A DNA stretch of 64,000 nucleotides from Sclerurus mexicanus (taxonomy: Eukaryota; Chordata; Aves; Passeriformes; Furnariidae): positions 1,164,764 to 1,228,763 of the forward strand of contig VWZF01002534.1 of NCBI GenBank assembly GCA_013396755.1, given 5' to 3'. Below the pieces are notes generated by a model that saw nothing but the letters and a program-made list of their open reading frames with translations, was not told the origin of the DNA and ran no database searches. Shown here in pieces: positions 13,401 to 25,400 of the stretch (position 1 is the stretch's first letter; each line of letters begins with the position of its first letter). The position numbers were made by a program, and so were the translations under genes.

Positions 13401-16400
13401 CACTGGGCTCCTCTGACAGGTGGAGCTGCTAAGCATCATTCTGCTTAAATCACACATATCTGTGGCTGTGTGAGCATGGTATTGATGCTTTCTTGGGTTC
13501 TTCCATTTCAGGTTTCGAATCCCCTTTACTGTCCAGAACAACAGGCCAGAGGAGGTTGCCAAGCTCCAGAATGAGTGGGTGTCTCTCCTAGAGAGGTTGT
13601 GCCAGGGGGCCTCCCTGCCCCAGGAGGGATCCCAAGGATGCAGCTCCCCTGAAGCTGATTATGAGGAATTTATTGTACCTGTGAATGAAGAGAGGGAGAA
13701 GAATCTCCCCTTTGGTGTGAGTTCTGCAAGGACCAGTGTGAACAAGTCTCCAAGCCCCCAGCCCAAGCCTGCAGAGGGGGAAGCTGCCCCAGCACCACCA
13801 TCTCCTGCACTTCCCACAAGCAGGGCAGAGGTGCCACCAGCCCCTCCTGCCCTCCCACAGCCCTGCAGCCTCTCTCCATCTGCAAAGAGAACCAAAGCCT
13901 TTCACTGGGATCTTGTTCCTTGTGATAAGGTGAGGATGAAACTGATGGTAAAGAAAAGAATGATTGTATGTATTGTATTATATTACATATAGAGTTATAA
14001 AAGTACATTTGTGCCACAAAATGACCTCGATGCCCTTCTCTGGGTTTGGATGGAACAAAGTGCCCCTGTTCTGCTGGCTTTTTGTTTACCCGCTGTCTCT
14101 CCTATACTTTTAGATTCAAAAGTCTGTCTGGGGATCGTGTGACCCATGCAAGAAAAAGATAGATGTCTCCAGGCTCTGTGAACAGTTCCAGATCCAGGAC
14201 ACGGCAGTATTTTTGGGCAGTGAACCTGCAGTGAATCAGCACATCATGTTAGACCGAAAAGTTGCACACAACTTCAGTAAGTGTTTTAATAACAACTGTG
14301 TCTCCTCCCGAAGCTGGGCTGAGCGCTGCAAGCATTTGCTCTTTGTCCTTCCTGCCACTCAACAGGCAATGAGACAAACTTGGGTCTAGGTCATGTTTTA
14401 ATTCAATGCCCTTCTCCTAATTATCAAAACAGAGCTCATGGCTCAGTTGCTCCACATGTGGTCCTTCATGAGGTAGAGATGAAGCCCAAGGCTGCTTCTC
14501 TTCTTGTGGAGTGTGGATGTGATGTCGTCTTAGGACAGCCACGTGACGTCATGTATGACACCTGAGGAATCAGTGACAGACTGACCTCAAAGGCTTTGCC
14601 AACCCCGTGGGTTGTTCAAGGGGAGCAGGTTGGGAGCCAGAACTCTGAGCGCTGTGCTCAGTCTCTGTCCTGCACTGAGGTCAAGGCATTGCTGGAGGTG
14701 TAGAGGGGCTGGTGGAAGAACCTCTGAGGCAGCTCCAAGCCAGGTCAGCAATGCTTGGCCATTCCCTGCCTGAAGGTCCAGGCTGGGGATGACTTGAAGC
14801 GTCATGAACAGCATCCTTTGCTCTCATATCCCAGGGAGGATCCTACCAAAGGCCTGACTAGAACGTCTTTCACAGCTAACAAAGGACTTCAACACATCGT
14901 TCTGCCCTTCCTAATAAAATCATGTGAAGGTCTTTCAGTCCCTTTGATGAGAAGTGGCAGATATTAAAGGAGAAGAGCAATTGTTCTTCCAAGACCGCTC
15001 TGATTTCTGTTCAGAGATGGCTTTCCAAAAAAGTTCTAAAACCTCGAGATGTTTTGAGAACTGTTTCGTGTGTAAAGAATTTTGGGCAGTTGATATTGAA
15101 GTTTTAATGATTTCTTCTCTGTGAATGTTAATAAGAAAGAATGCATTTTGGAGATTGTGTAGAGTTTTAATTGGGAACTGTAAACGGGGAAAACTTGGAA
15201 TTATTGCATCCCTTGACTAACAATCTGAAGGGTTAAAAGGAAGAGAGTGAAACGAAAGTGCTGTTGCAGATAAAAGGATCTTGTAATAGCACTTTTATCT
15301 ACTAAATTATTACAGTTTCTCTGAGGACATTTCTTCCTTTTGGTTTGCAAATAGCACCATTCCTCCTTTTGATCCTGTTCCTCTTACAACTTTTTTTCAT
15401 TGGGACGTTCTACATCCGTTTCTTAATCTTATCCTTAAAGCTCCATCAGTGAGATTTTTGGCACACACTTATTGTAATGGACATTACTTAGATCAAAAGT
15501 TAATTTGAGCCTGAGAATTCTTATTAATCTTTCTGCAAGTGCTGCAAGTTGCACTTCTTAAATTAACGAATAAAAAGATGAAGCTCCAAAATGCCAGGAG
15601 GTTAAAATTTCTTGAGAATTTGAGTGGGTTTCTGAACACAAGAGAAAAATGAGAGTTCTGAGAGATTTATGCACTAAATTCAAGACCAATGTATGAGAAA
15701 ACGCAAATAAAAGCTAAGTTATCTGGTGGATTCTTGAAGACAAATTTCTGCCATACAGAGACAGGTATTGGTAAGAGACAAGAAAAACATCCTCAGATTT
15801 CCAGTGAACTGGGAGACACTAGAATGTGTATGTTAATCCAAAATGTGAGATCTGAGGGGCGAAAAACTCATTTAGGAGTCGAAATATCAGCTTCTGTGAC
15901 TTAATTGGTGCCTGTTTCTCATCACATTTTGGGGTTTTAGGAAGAAACCTAAGGTGCTGTTTCCCAGTTTGCTTTCGTTTTGGGAGTAAGTTTTCTGGCT
16001 GGAAGTGAAACAAAGCAAGTAAACCAAAGCAAAACAAATGGAAAATGTAATTCCTTTAACCTTCAAAATATTATATTATGCCAATGTATTGTATTATAAT
16101 CTGGGATAAATTATTTTAACTGTTGAGCTGAGCACAAGATAAATATATGAGCAAGTATTGAGTACCTTCCCATAATAGTGCCTTCATAGTTCTGGTTTAA
16201 GCACTGACTGTCTAATGAAAGAAATTTGTTTTTCCTTGGCTAATGTTATGTAAATTTAAAGAAACTGCAAGACTGAGTTATTGTTGCTAAATATTTTGAG
16301 TTTCTTTTCTTAGTTGGTTTTTTCTTTAGTGTGTTTTTTTTTTTTCTTTCTTTAAATCAATGTTAAGTATAGATGAGATGCTTTGGTGGTTTTCCTTCCA

Positions 16401-19400
16401 AGTAATCCGAGAATCCTTTTCTCCAGACATTTTTCTGAAAAGCTTCCGTATCAAGCCAAGCGAGCTGAAAGAAAAACTCTACATCATCCATGAGGAGAGT
16501 GGGGGCCTCACAGATGAGCAGATCACAGCACTGAGGAGGTAATTTGGGAGGTGAAATTGTTGGTTTGTGATATGTAGAACCTTCTGGGGAAGGCAGGATC
16601 TTCTGCAAACAACGTGAAATTCGGGAGAGAACTGAGGCTTTGGATCTGTCCTGTCTGTGGGTATCAGAAATGGGTCCTTGCAACGGAGATGTGTGAATAC
16701 AGCCCCAAAATATCACTTTTCCCCATGTTTGTAGGAAGGGCGATTGCAAGGAATGGCAGCAAATGCCCCCTGATTTGGTGGACTGGTTACAAAGAGCAGA
16801 GTCAGTAAATGGTAGGTTGTGTCAGTGAGCAGGAGTTACCTTGAGAAGGCTTTACAGCAGCTCTTACTACAGCCTTACAAACCACTGTGGGATCAGAGCT
16901 GAAAGATTAAAGCTGGCTTGGGGACAAGGGAGGCAGACGAGTGTTAAAAGAGCTTTATGGGATATTAAGAATTCCAGGATGTCTGAGTGGCAGAGATTCG
17001 TGGGTTTAAAGCAGAACACCGATTTCTGTGTCTTTAACAAAACTGAACAGGTTCCAGCAGCGTGAGCAAACAATTGACACGTGAAATTTGTGGGAACTGC
17101 GTTGTATGTATGTTTGAATAGTTTAAGACACAGAAAGAAAGGAAAGCAGTGGGATGCTGGAGTAGTTTCTGTTATATATCCCAGTCCCCACATGAGACTC
17201 GGGCTATTTTAATGAAGATATTCACACAGGAAAACTTGATGTGAAACTTTCTTGCTTCAAAATGAGAGAAGATTTGAGTGTTTCGCTGAAGTGAGCTGGG
17301 GAAAAAAATGACACTGACAAAGCAAGTGAGGAAGCAAATAATTGGTGTTTCTACTTCTCTTGGAATCAGTTTAATTTTGGCCTCAAAATCCTGCTCTGAG
17401 TCAGGACATCAGGAGTAATTGCCAAGCGTGCAGAACCCTGTTGTGAGCAGGAAGAAGAGACGGGTGACGTGGAGTCAATGTCATTCTGCGAGATGGCTCG
17501 TGCAGCCCTCGCCCGAAGTGTGAGGGGACACTGGCAGGACACTGAATCTTTACTTGTTTTTCTGTCCCAGCGGTCTGGGGGACGTTTCCTTGTGGCCCCA
17601 GGGCTTTGCCAGTTATACCCCACCCCGGTGTGAGCTGGGGAAGGTGCATGACCCCCCTCTGCTGCCATTCAAACCTCGCCCGAAAGGCTCCTTAAAACAG
17701 ACACTGCAGGTTCAGCGCGGGATCTCCACGCTGCAGAATTACGGTGACACCACTGAGATCCCTCATTTATGGCTACTGGGCTCCTTGCCAACAGACAATA
17801 ATAATGATGATGCTAATGAAGCTTGAAAGATCATATTTTTTTTTCCCTTGAAGTCTTTCTTTGAGAGCAGTAATGCTGAGGCAATTTTTTCTGGCAACGG
17901 AATGTGTAAGAGTGATTGGATGCTGTGTTGGTGTGGCTTATGTAGTTTCAAGGATTCCAGCTGTGGATTCAAGGATTTTGTCCCTGGGATTCTTATTTAC
18001 TGCCAGAATGCAGGAATGCTTGTACGGAGCTTGCAGTGGAAGGGAAAGAAAAATACTTAAAATCAAACCCAAGGTTGCATTTTCAAGACTGTGACCAGCG
18101 AGCAGAATGTTCTGCTCGTGTATCCAGTGGTGGGGCATTATTAGAAACCTCAAGCTTAATTTGATGCGGAATCCTTTCCATAATTCTCTGAATGATTCTT
18201 TCTCCTGTTGTCTTGAAATCAATAGCAAAGCACTCCCTGTCTCTCTCAACTTAATTTTTTTCAGATCAGTGGATTTTTTTCATTGTGCAAATTCCATTGG
18301 ACTCGCATTCACGTAAAAAGACATTTATGGAAAGGCATTCACGTGTTCTTGTGCTTCCTGTTCCATGGCTTCCACTGTTTAATGCTTCAAACCTTCCAGA
18401 TAATCTGCTAGTTTCTTTTTATCCACGTAATACATCTGAGCAATTTGATGGGCTGTCAGCCTTCTGATTAAGTGAAGCTTTCAAAAATATGTTCTTTGAA
18501 TTTGCAAAGAAAGTCAAACTATTTTCAACGATAAATAAACACCCTTTCATTTGCCAACTTTTTAAACACGGATTCATATATTTCTTGATGAGAAAGGGTG
18601 ACAAAAGGACTATTTTGTAATGTGCTTTAATATAGATTTAATAATTCAAACCCCAGCAATTATTCAATTGAAATGCCATATTAAATTATTGACAACAGTT
18701 AAAAAAATTTCTATTTGTCCTGTATTTAACACGCTAAAATATTTATTTTTTTCCATCTCTGAATAAATTTCCCTGCTTTTAATGCAAACGTGTAGCTACC
18801 CCCATGAATGTTTAATCACACTTGCTACAAATTTAGTAGGTTTTTATGAAGAGAAAAAAGGGACGATAGACCTGAATGCTTAATCTAAGATTCTTTACAC
18901 TCCTTCTCGTATGTTTGCTATAACATCAATTGCATTCTTCTAAAGATTTGCTGGGAATTCCCATAGTGAGCAGGCAGACAGGCAGCAACATCTCCAAAGG
19001 AGAACTGGGGAGGGGGGGGATGTGTTTGTTTTTCCAAGTGGAGCCAATATTTGAAGACATGAATTTTCTAAAAATCTGTGGAGAATATTGTGTGACCTGG
19101 TGCGGAAGGAAGGAACTTGTGGGTCTGTGGTGCTTGCTGTCATTATTTAAACAAGTGGAAAAACCCGTAGAAGTAATGGGAAAGAGGAGGAATGTCCAGG
19201 CACAGGGTGGGGTTGTTGGGGTGTCTGGGCAGGGCCAGGGCTTGGACTGGCTGATCCTTGGGGATCCCTTCCAGCTCAGGATATTCTGTGGCTCTTTGAT
19301 ACCAGAGATGAGACGTGGACCTCGGGTGTGATGCAGAGACAGAAGTGCCAGGGGCCACTCCTGCTTCCTGGGTAATTCCAAGGGTTTTCGAGGTAGGAGT

Positions 19401-22400
19401 CAGTGAGAGCATGGGGGGCACTGGTAAATCACACCAGAGCAGAGACTGCTCTGCTTCTGTGCTCCTCTTTCACAGGAGTCATTGCTAAACTGAGCCCAAA
19501 CTCCTCCAATTGGTTGTTGTTCCTACGGGCTTTGCAAATGTTGTTCATCCAGCCAGTGAAAACATGGCCCATGTGTAGAATCAATGAGCCTCTTTAGAAA
19601 TCAAGGTTTTACCTTTTCTAAGATATCCTGTGTCATTGCAAATCACCTGGAGATGTGCAGGAACAGTCCTGAGAGTTATTCTCGAGCCTTATGTACATAC
19701 AAGTAGTTCCAGGGCTATCAGTTTTGCTTTCCATCACATCGTTGGTTTCAATGTCTGCAAAGTGCCACTGGTTACAGAACAAACATGCAACACATAAACC
19801 ACACTAAATGTAAGAAATCCCAATGCATGGAATGATTGTTTTAGCTTACAGCAATGCAGAGTGAAGAGGACACTCAGCTTGAATGTTCTGTTTTACAGAT
19901 ACATGCCAACACCAAAAGATGTGGAAAGGTACCAGTCGTTCAAGGGGTCGTGTTCAGAGCTGCACGTGGTTGACCAGTTTATGCTGGAGGTGAGAGGCAT
20001 TAAAAGACACTACGTGCCATTTCTAGAACATTCTCTGAGGCAAAACCACGCCAAGAAGCTGCTGTTTGGAAGTTAAATTACAATCTCACCAGGAATCAGC
20101 ATGGGAGGATTATTCTGATAAATAATCAGAAGAAACCTCTATGGATTCCCTTTTTTGCTTCTCCAAGTCACAGATCCTGCCCTTCCTCCAAAGGAGGAGC
20201 TGATTTATTCCGAGCTAGGTCTCCAAAATATACCGGCATCAAATGGTGTGTAATTAACCATTCCTGTGCACCAGAGAGTCATTGATTTTAATAATGACTC
20301 CCCTACCAGCATACTTGAATTTGCATATGCAAATGTGCACATCCAGGTGTGTGCCATAACATACCCACAGAGCTCGAATAGAATTAATAAATGAGCACAG
20401 AAAAGAGGAAAACGATGATGTAGCTGAAGTAATAAATGACAAAATACATATGCCTGTTTGGGTGTAAACATGAGTGTTGATTCCTTTCCTGTTCAACTCT
20501 GCAGATGTGTAAAATCCCCCACTTAGGGCAGAGGCTGGACCTGCTGCTCACCCTGCGGGAGCTCCCTGAGAGCATCAGAGATCTGGAGCCTGTGAGTAAC
20601 GAGAGCCCTTCCGTGTGTTTGTAGCCAAACTCTCCCCCTTTGATAGCAGAGGGCCAAATAATGCAGATTTCAGAGTTGTGTAGTTTATTTTTAGGTTTCT
20701 TTTCCCCTTTTTTCCATACGTGCATTTAATATCATCCTTTTCCCACCAAGGTTCAAAAAGCAGTTGCTGATGGGGGTGGCAGTGGAAGAGGTTTGCACAA
20801 AGGAGGGAGAAAAAACAGGAAAGGATTTTCAAATTTTTATTTGCTGGTGTTAAACTTTTTCTTCGGCCAGTGATAAGAGAGAAGTGATTTTCCACATTCA
20901 AATTTAATTCCCTTCGTGGGGAGGTTCTTGCACAAGCTGAAAGAGTCAACGTAAGGATGCAGAGCAAGTTTATTTGACCAGCATCTCATAGAGCTTTATT
21001 GTTTTCTGAAGCCTAAAGGGGGCTGTTCCCCTCACAAGGACTGAACTGAAATATCAGGAACCAGAGTTCAAGTCCCTCTCTGGATGTTTTCAGGATGCCC
21101 TGAGGGTGGGGGATGCAAATAACAGTGTGCCAGTCTCATGACTGCACCTTCCTGTTCCAAGCCACTGCCTTCCCTGCCAGGTTTTGTCTCTGCTTTGATT
21201 CAAAACAAGTATTTCCAAGCATTCTGCTTCTGGGAAAACGTTTCAGAGCTTTTGCTCTCCTCCTGCATGGGAATGAAAACAGAGTTGGAAAGTTCTGCAG
21301 GACCAAGTTGTCACCCTTTGTCTGGCTGATTAAAACCATAGTAACAGTGGACAAAACTCAGAAGAGGAACAGATGGAGGACACCGAGGAGGTGCCCAGAT
21401 TTCTGACCCTGCCTGGTGCTCTGCTGCACCTTTGCTGTCCTTCACTGAAGCCAAATACTTAAATATTTAGAAGTTATTCTGTGTTTGCTGTGATGGATAT
21501 TTGATGTTCATTGAAGAGCTGATTAGTTGTCTGTTTTCTTACTTAAACACACTAACATGTGTTTGCAATGCATAGAATATCCACCAAAAATTCCATGGGA
21601 CAGCCTGAATATTCAGCCCCCTCTGGCCATGAGAGGTGCTATAAATGTTTTATCAACAGCTTTTGGCTCTCCCATGTATTTCAAGCCTTCCCTGTTTTTA
21701 AGTTCGTGTGTTGGTGACTGATAGAAAGAGGTGTGGTGCTAAAAAAGTTACAAATTTCCTAATGGAAAACAAGATCACCTCTTGTGTCTAAAGCCCTTAA
21801 AGGGAGGTGGCTTCCCTGGGAAAACAGAATTGCGTTGAGTTTGATTACAGGAAATTATTCTTTTTTCCTTGTGGGGAGACTGTGCTGAGAATTTTGATAA
21901 GTTTTCAGGAGAAGGGAGGGAGGTGAAGGCTGGAGAGCCCCACCCTGAGCTCCGGGCTCTGCTTCCCCCAATAACTCACATTCGGGACAACGTGGTGCGT
22001 CCGAACTGCAAAACGCTTTTGCTGCAGGAGCATTTTAAGAGATGAGGTTGAGGTTGTTCTGGCAGGGCTGGTTTGGCAGCCAGAGAGGTTGTGACCCCCT
22101 TTTGGGCAGAGTAGCTGTGCCAATGCAGCTTTATCTCGGTGGGAGAGTTTTAACTGGTCCCTCCTGGAAAGCCCTGGGAAAGGGGAGCAGGAAGTTCCCC
22201 ACTGGCCAAGAGGTGATTCTGTCCAGGTGGGGACAGCCAGGCTTTGGCACGGGGAAGGTACGGACACCACGGATTTACCCACGTGTCCAATCTGGATTCA
22301 AGGAAGATCTGTGTGTTTTTTTCAGCTGATAAAGCAGAAAATCCAAGCCAGCAAACAGCTGCAATCCAGCCAGAAGTTTGTTGCAGTCTTGGAGTACATC

Positions 22401-25400
22401 TTAGCCATTGGGAACCATTTAAATGAGAGGGCTGGAAAAGAGATGTCGAGAGGTTTTCGATTGTCGTCTTTGGCCAAAGTGAGTAACTATTTTCTTGCCA
22501 TTAAAAATCCTGTTTATGTTCTTTGATGTCTGTGACAACAGGATGCAGTTCCCATTTCAGACAGCAGCACTGGCTGGATGGGGCTTGGTGACCTTCCAGG
22601 ACCCCTTTTCATCAGAATTTGCCATCAGAAAATGCTGCTGCTGAAAACAGGGGGCTTTCCCCTCTTCCAGCCAGCAATTGCAGAGCATCCTATCCTTATC
22701 CTAAAAAGTAAGAAATAGATACAAATGTCCCAAGCTGCCTTATGCCTTTAATGGCATTGTAAAATTATGCCTGATCTGTAAATAGAAGAGAGAAGGATTT
22801 TTATTTGGTTTTTTATAAGGTATCTTTCCCATCTGGAGACTTTAATATATGAGTGAATGATTTATAACTCTAGTGACAATTCTGAGACACCACTTGCATT
22901 CTTTGTTTTTTTAAATTATATTTATATATATAATGCCTGTAATACCACATCTATCATAATGAAAAATGCCTGTAAAATCATTTTCTGCCACAGAGAATCT
23001 TCCCAGATTCAATTAAGAAACTTTGCTCTCCTCATGAAGACAACACATTCTTCGGAGTGGAAGGGAATAATGGCTGGGTTTGTTTTGGAGGTCCAAAATC
23101 AGTTGTAATCAATTAGGATCCCTTGAGTTTAAAAAGATCTACGTGAACAAGAACACACAAGAGAACAAGGAAGCTCAAAGGATATGAAAGTGCCAATCTG
23201 ATCTTAATCAGGAAGGTGTGCGCGCAACGGCAGAACGAAAGGGAGACGTTTGATTTTGGTGTTGTCTGTTCTTGTCAAACTCACCTGGGAAGGACCAACA
23301 GCCCTGCTGTTCCTTTTTTGGTTGTTTCCAAGGTGTGATAGCCCGGCCCGTCAATGACTGCTCTGCTCTGTTTGCAGCTGCCTCTGCTGAGGGGCAAAGA
23401 GAGGACCTTCACTTTGCTCCACGCCCTCGTGGAACAGATCCTCTTACACGAGCCGGAGCTGGCCACCTTTCCACTGGAGCTGACGGAATTTGAAGCTGTT
23501 CCTGACGGTAAAAGGAGGGAAGGGGGGAAATAATCAACAAATAAAACCCCAAGTCCTTCAACCTCTGTGGGAACTCCAACCCTCGCAATATAAATGATAC
23601 TTATTAGCATGTTTTTCCCCTCTTTTCCTTTCCAGCTTCCATGAAGGGCCTCAGTGCTGAAGTTGATGGTACGTAAATGTGGTTTCTGCCTTCAGAGAAA
23701 GGTTTGCATGCATTGTGCAGTCGCTTGGAACAGGTTTTCATTGCGCTTTTGTGGTTTGTAAAGAGTGGGAAAGGCTCCAAACACTGAGGTGAAGTGTTGC
23801 CATGGTGATGCTTAACCTGCCATGTTACACTGAAGAATTAAAAAAAAGAAGAAATATTAAAGTGTGTCCAGGTGGTTTAGAAATGTAAAAACATATACTG
23901 CCCACGGTAAACAGAGTTTATAATAAAGTGCAAATATTAAGTGGTACAAGTGCTCCATCAAAGTTATGGCTGTAGCAGATCCTCTGGGAGCTGGGAATGC
24001 ACCAGGAGAAAACTTCTGGAATTCAAGAACTTCTCTCAACCAAACTGGTTTCCTTCTTTAGAAAGGTCTCCGACACCAGTGAATCAACAGGAGGGAACAG
24101 GATAAGGTTGTTCAAATGCAAGATAGATTTTGGGAGCGTTTCCAGCTCACCGTGGGGTGAGCAGAGAGCTCAGTGGGTTGTAACTGAGCTCTTTGAAAGC
24201 TGACACTGGTGGTGTAGGAGTGGGTGAAAATGGCTTGTATTACATGGAAAGTTTATAAAAATGTCTCTTTTAAAGATGTGGAACGTGTGTAACTGTAAGC
24301 ACAGACCAATATATCCAGTGGCAGCCTTTGCTGACATGTCTCTGTCTATATGTCAGGTTTTGGGTTGCAAAACCCTGGCACCCCTCCAGCTGGGCTTTGG
24401 GACTCAGCTGGGCACGTGGCCTGAGGCTGCTGGAGTGTGTTTTATTCTGCTCCAAGAAAGTCCAAGCAAGTTTCGAGGAGACAAAACTGACTAAAAATAG
24501 CACTATTTACCTTCAGGCACTTGTGGTCTCCAGGGACAATGTTGGCAGCAACTCTTGATGGCAAAATATTTTAAAGACAGCTTTGGAAAGCCACGGGCAA
24601 AACGGTTAAATGGACACGGAACCAGAAATCTCTTGTCAAAGGAAGTGATTCCTGGGAGCTGGAGGAGATTGAGTGGCGTCTTCGGTTCCTGGCTTCCTGA
24701 TGGGCTCACCTTAGTCCCTCTTCTGAGCCCCGTTCACCAGGGCAGAGAGGGAGGAGATTGAACAAATGCCAGCACAGCAGCCTTTCCGACTGCTGAGGGC
24801 ACATCCTGCAGCTCAGGATGCCCGGGAGCCCAGGGCGGGAAGGGGCCAGGCTGGCTCAGCCCAGCACCGACTGCCAACACTCCTCGCTGTTGAATAGAAG
24901 AGAATTTGTGTTCTTTCATCTTTAAAGGGAGCCTGAAGGTTCCACACAAAAGCACAGGTTGGAAGGGTGTTATTTTCATGGCTAATCCCAATGTCCAGAG
25001 TGAGGAGAGTCAGATTTATGGCAGCTGCATTACCGTGCTATCGACCTCTTCGTTATTCTGCAGTTGCTCTGATGTGATCACAGACTATATTTTCCATAAC
25101 CAAATGCCCCTTTCAGGATTTCTACTTCCAAATAGAAAGTTAATATTCCCAGATTAATATATTATACACCCAGATTCTCCTAAATTTTTCCTGGTGTCCT
25201 AAAGGAGACATCAGTTGTGCTTTGCTCCCATCTGCGTGCTGGTGAAACTCCTCCTTTCCTTTCTCTTTTGTTAGTTTTAAAAAAAGAACTGGAAAATGTT
25301 ATTCAGTGCAGGAGGCTTATTAAGCCCAAGACAACGAAGGCAACGCCCCAGGAGTTCCAGTTCTGCAAGGAACTAAAGGTAAGGTTATCCCAACCCTATT

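Noticed and set aside
17554..17826. 90-codon frame after a CCCAG acceptor-like site in formin intron 8
   Set aside because: The FH2 sequence is continuous from exon 8 to exon 9 (ALRRYMPTPKD), leaving no room for an extra exon, and there is no donor in phase.
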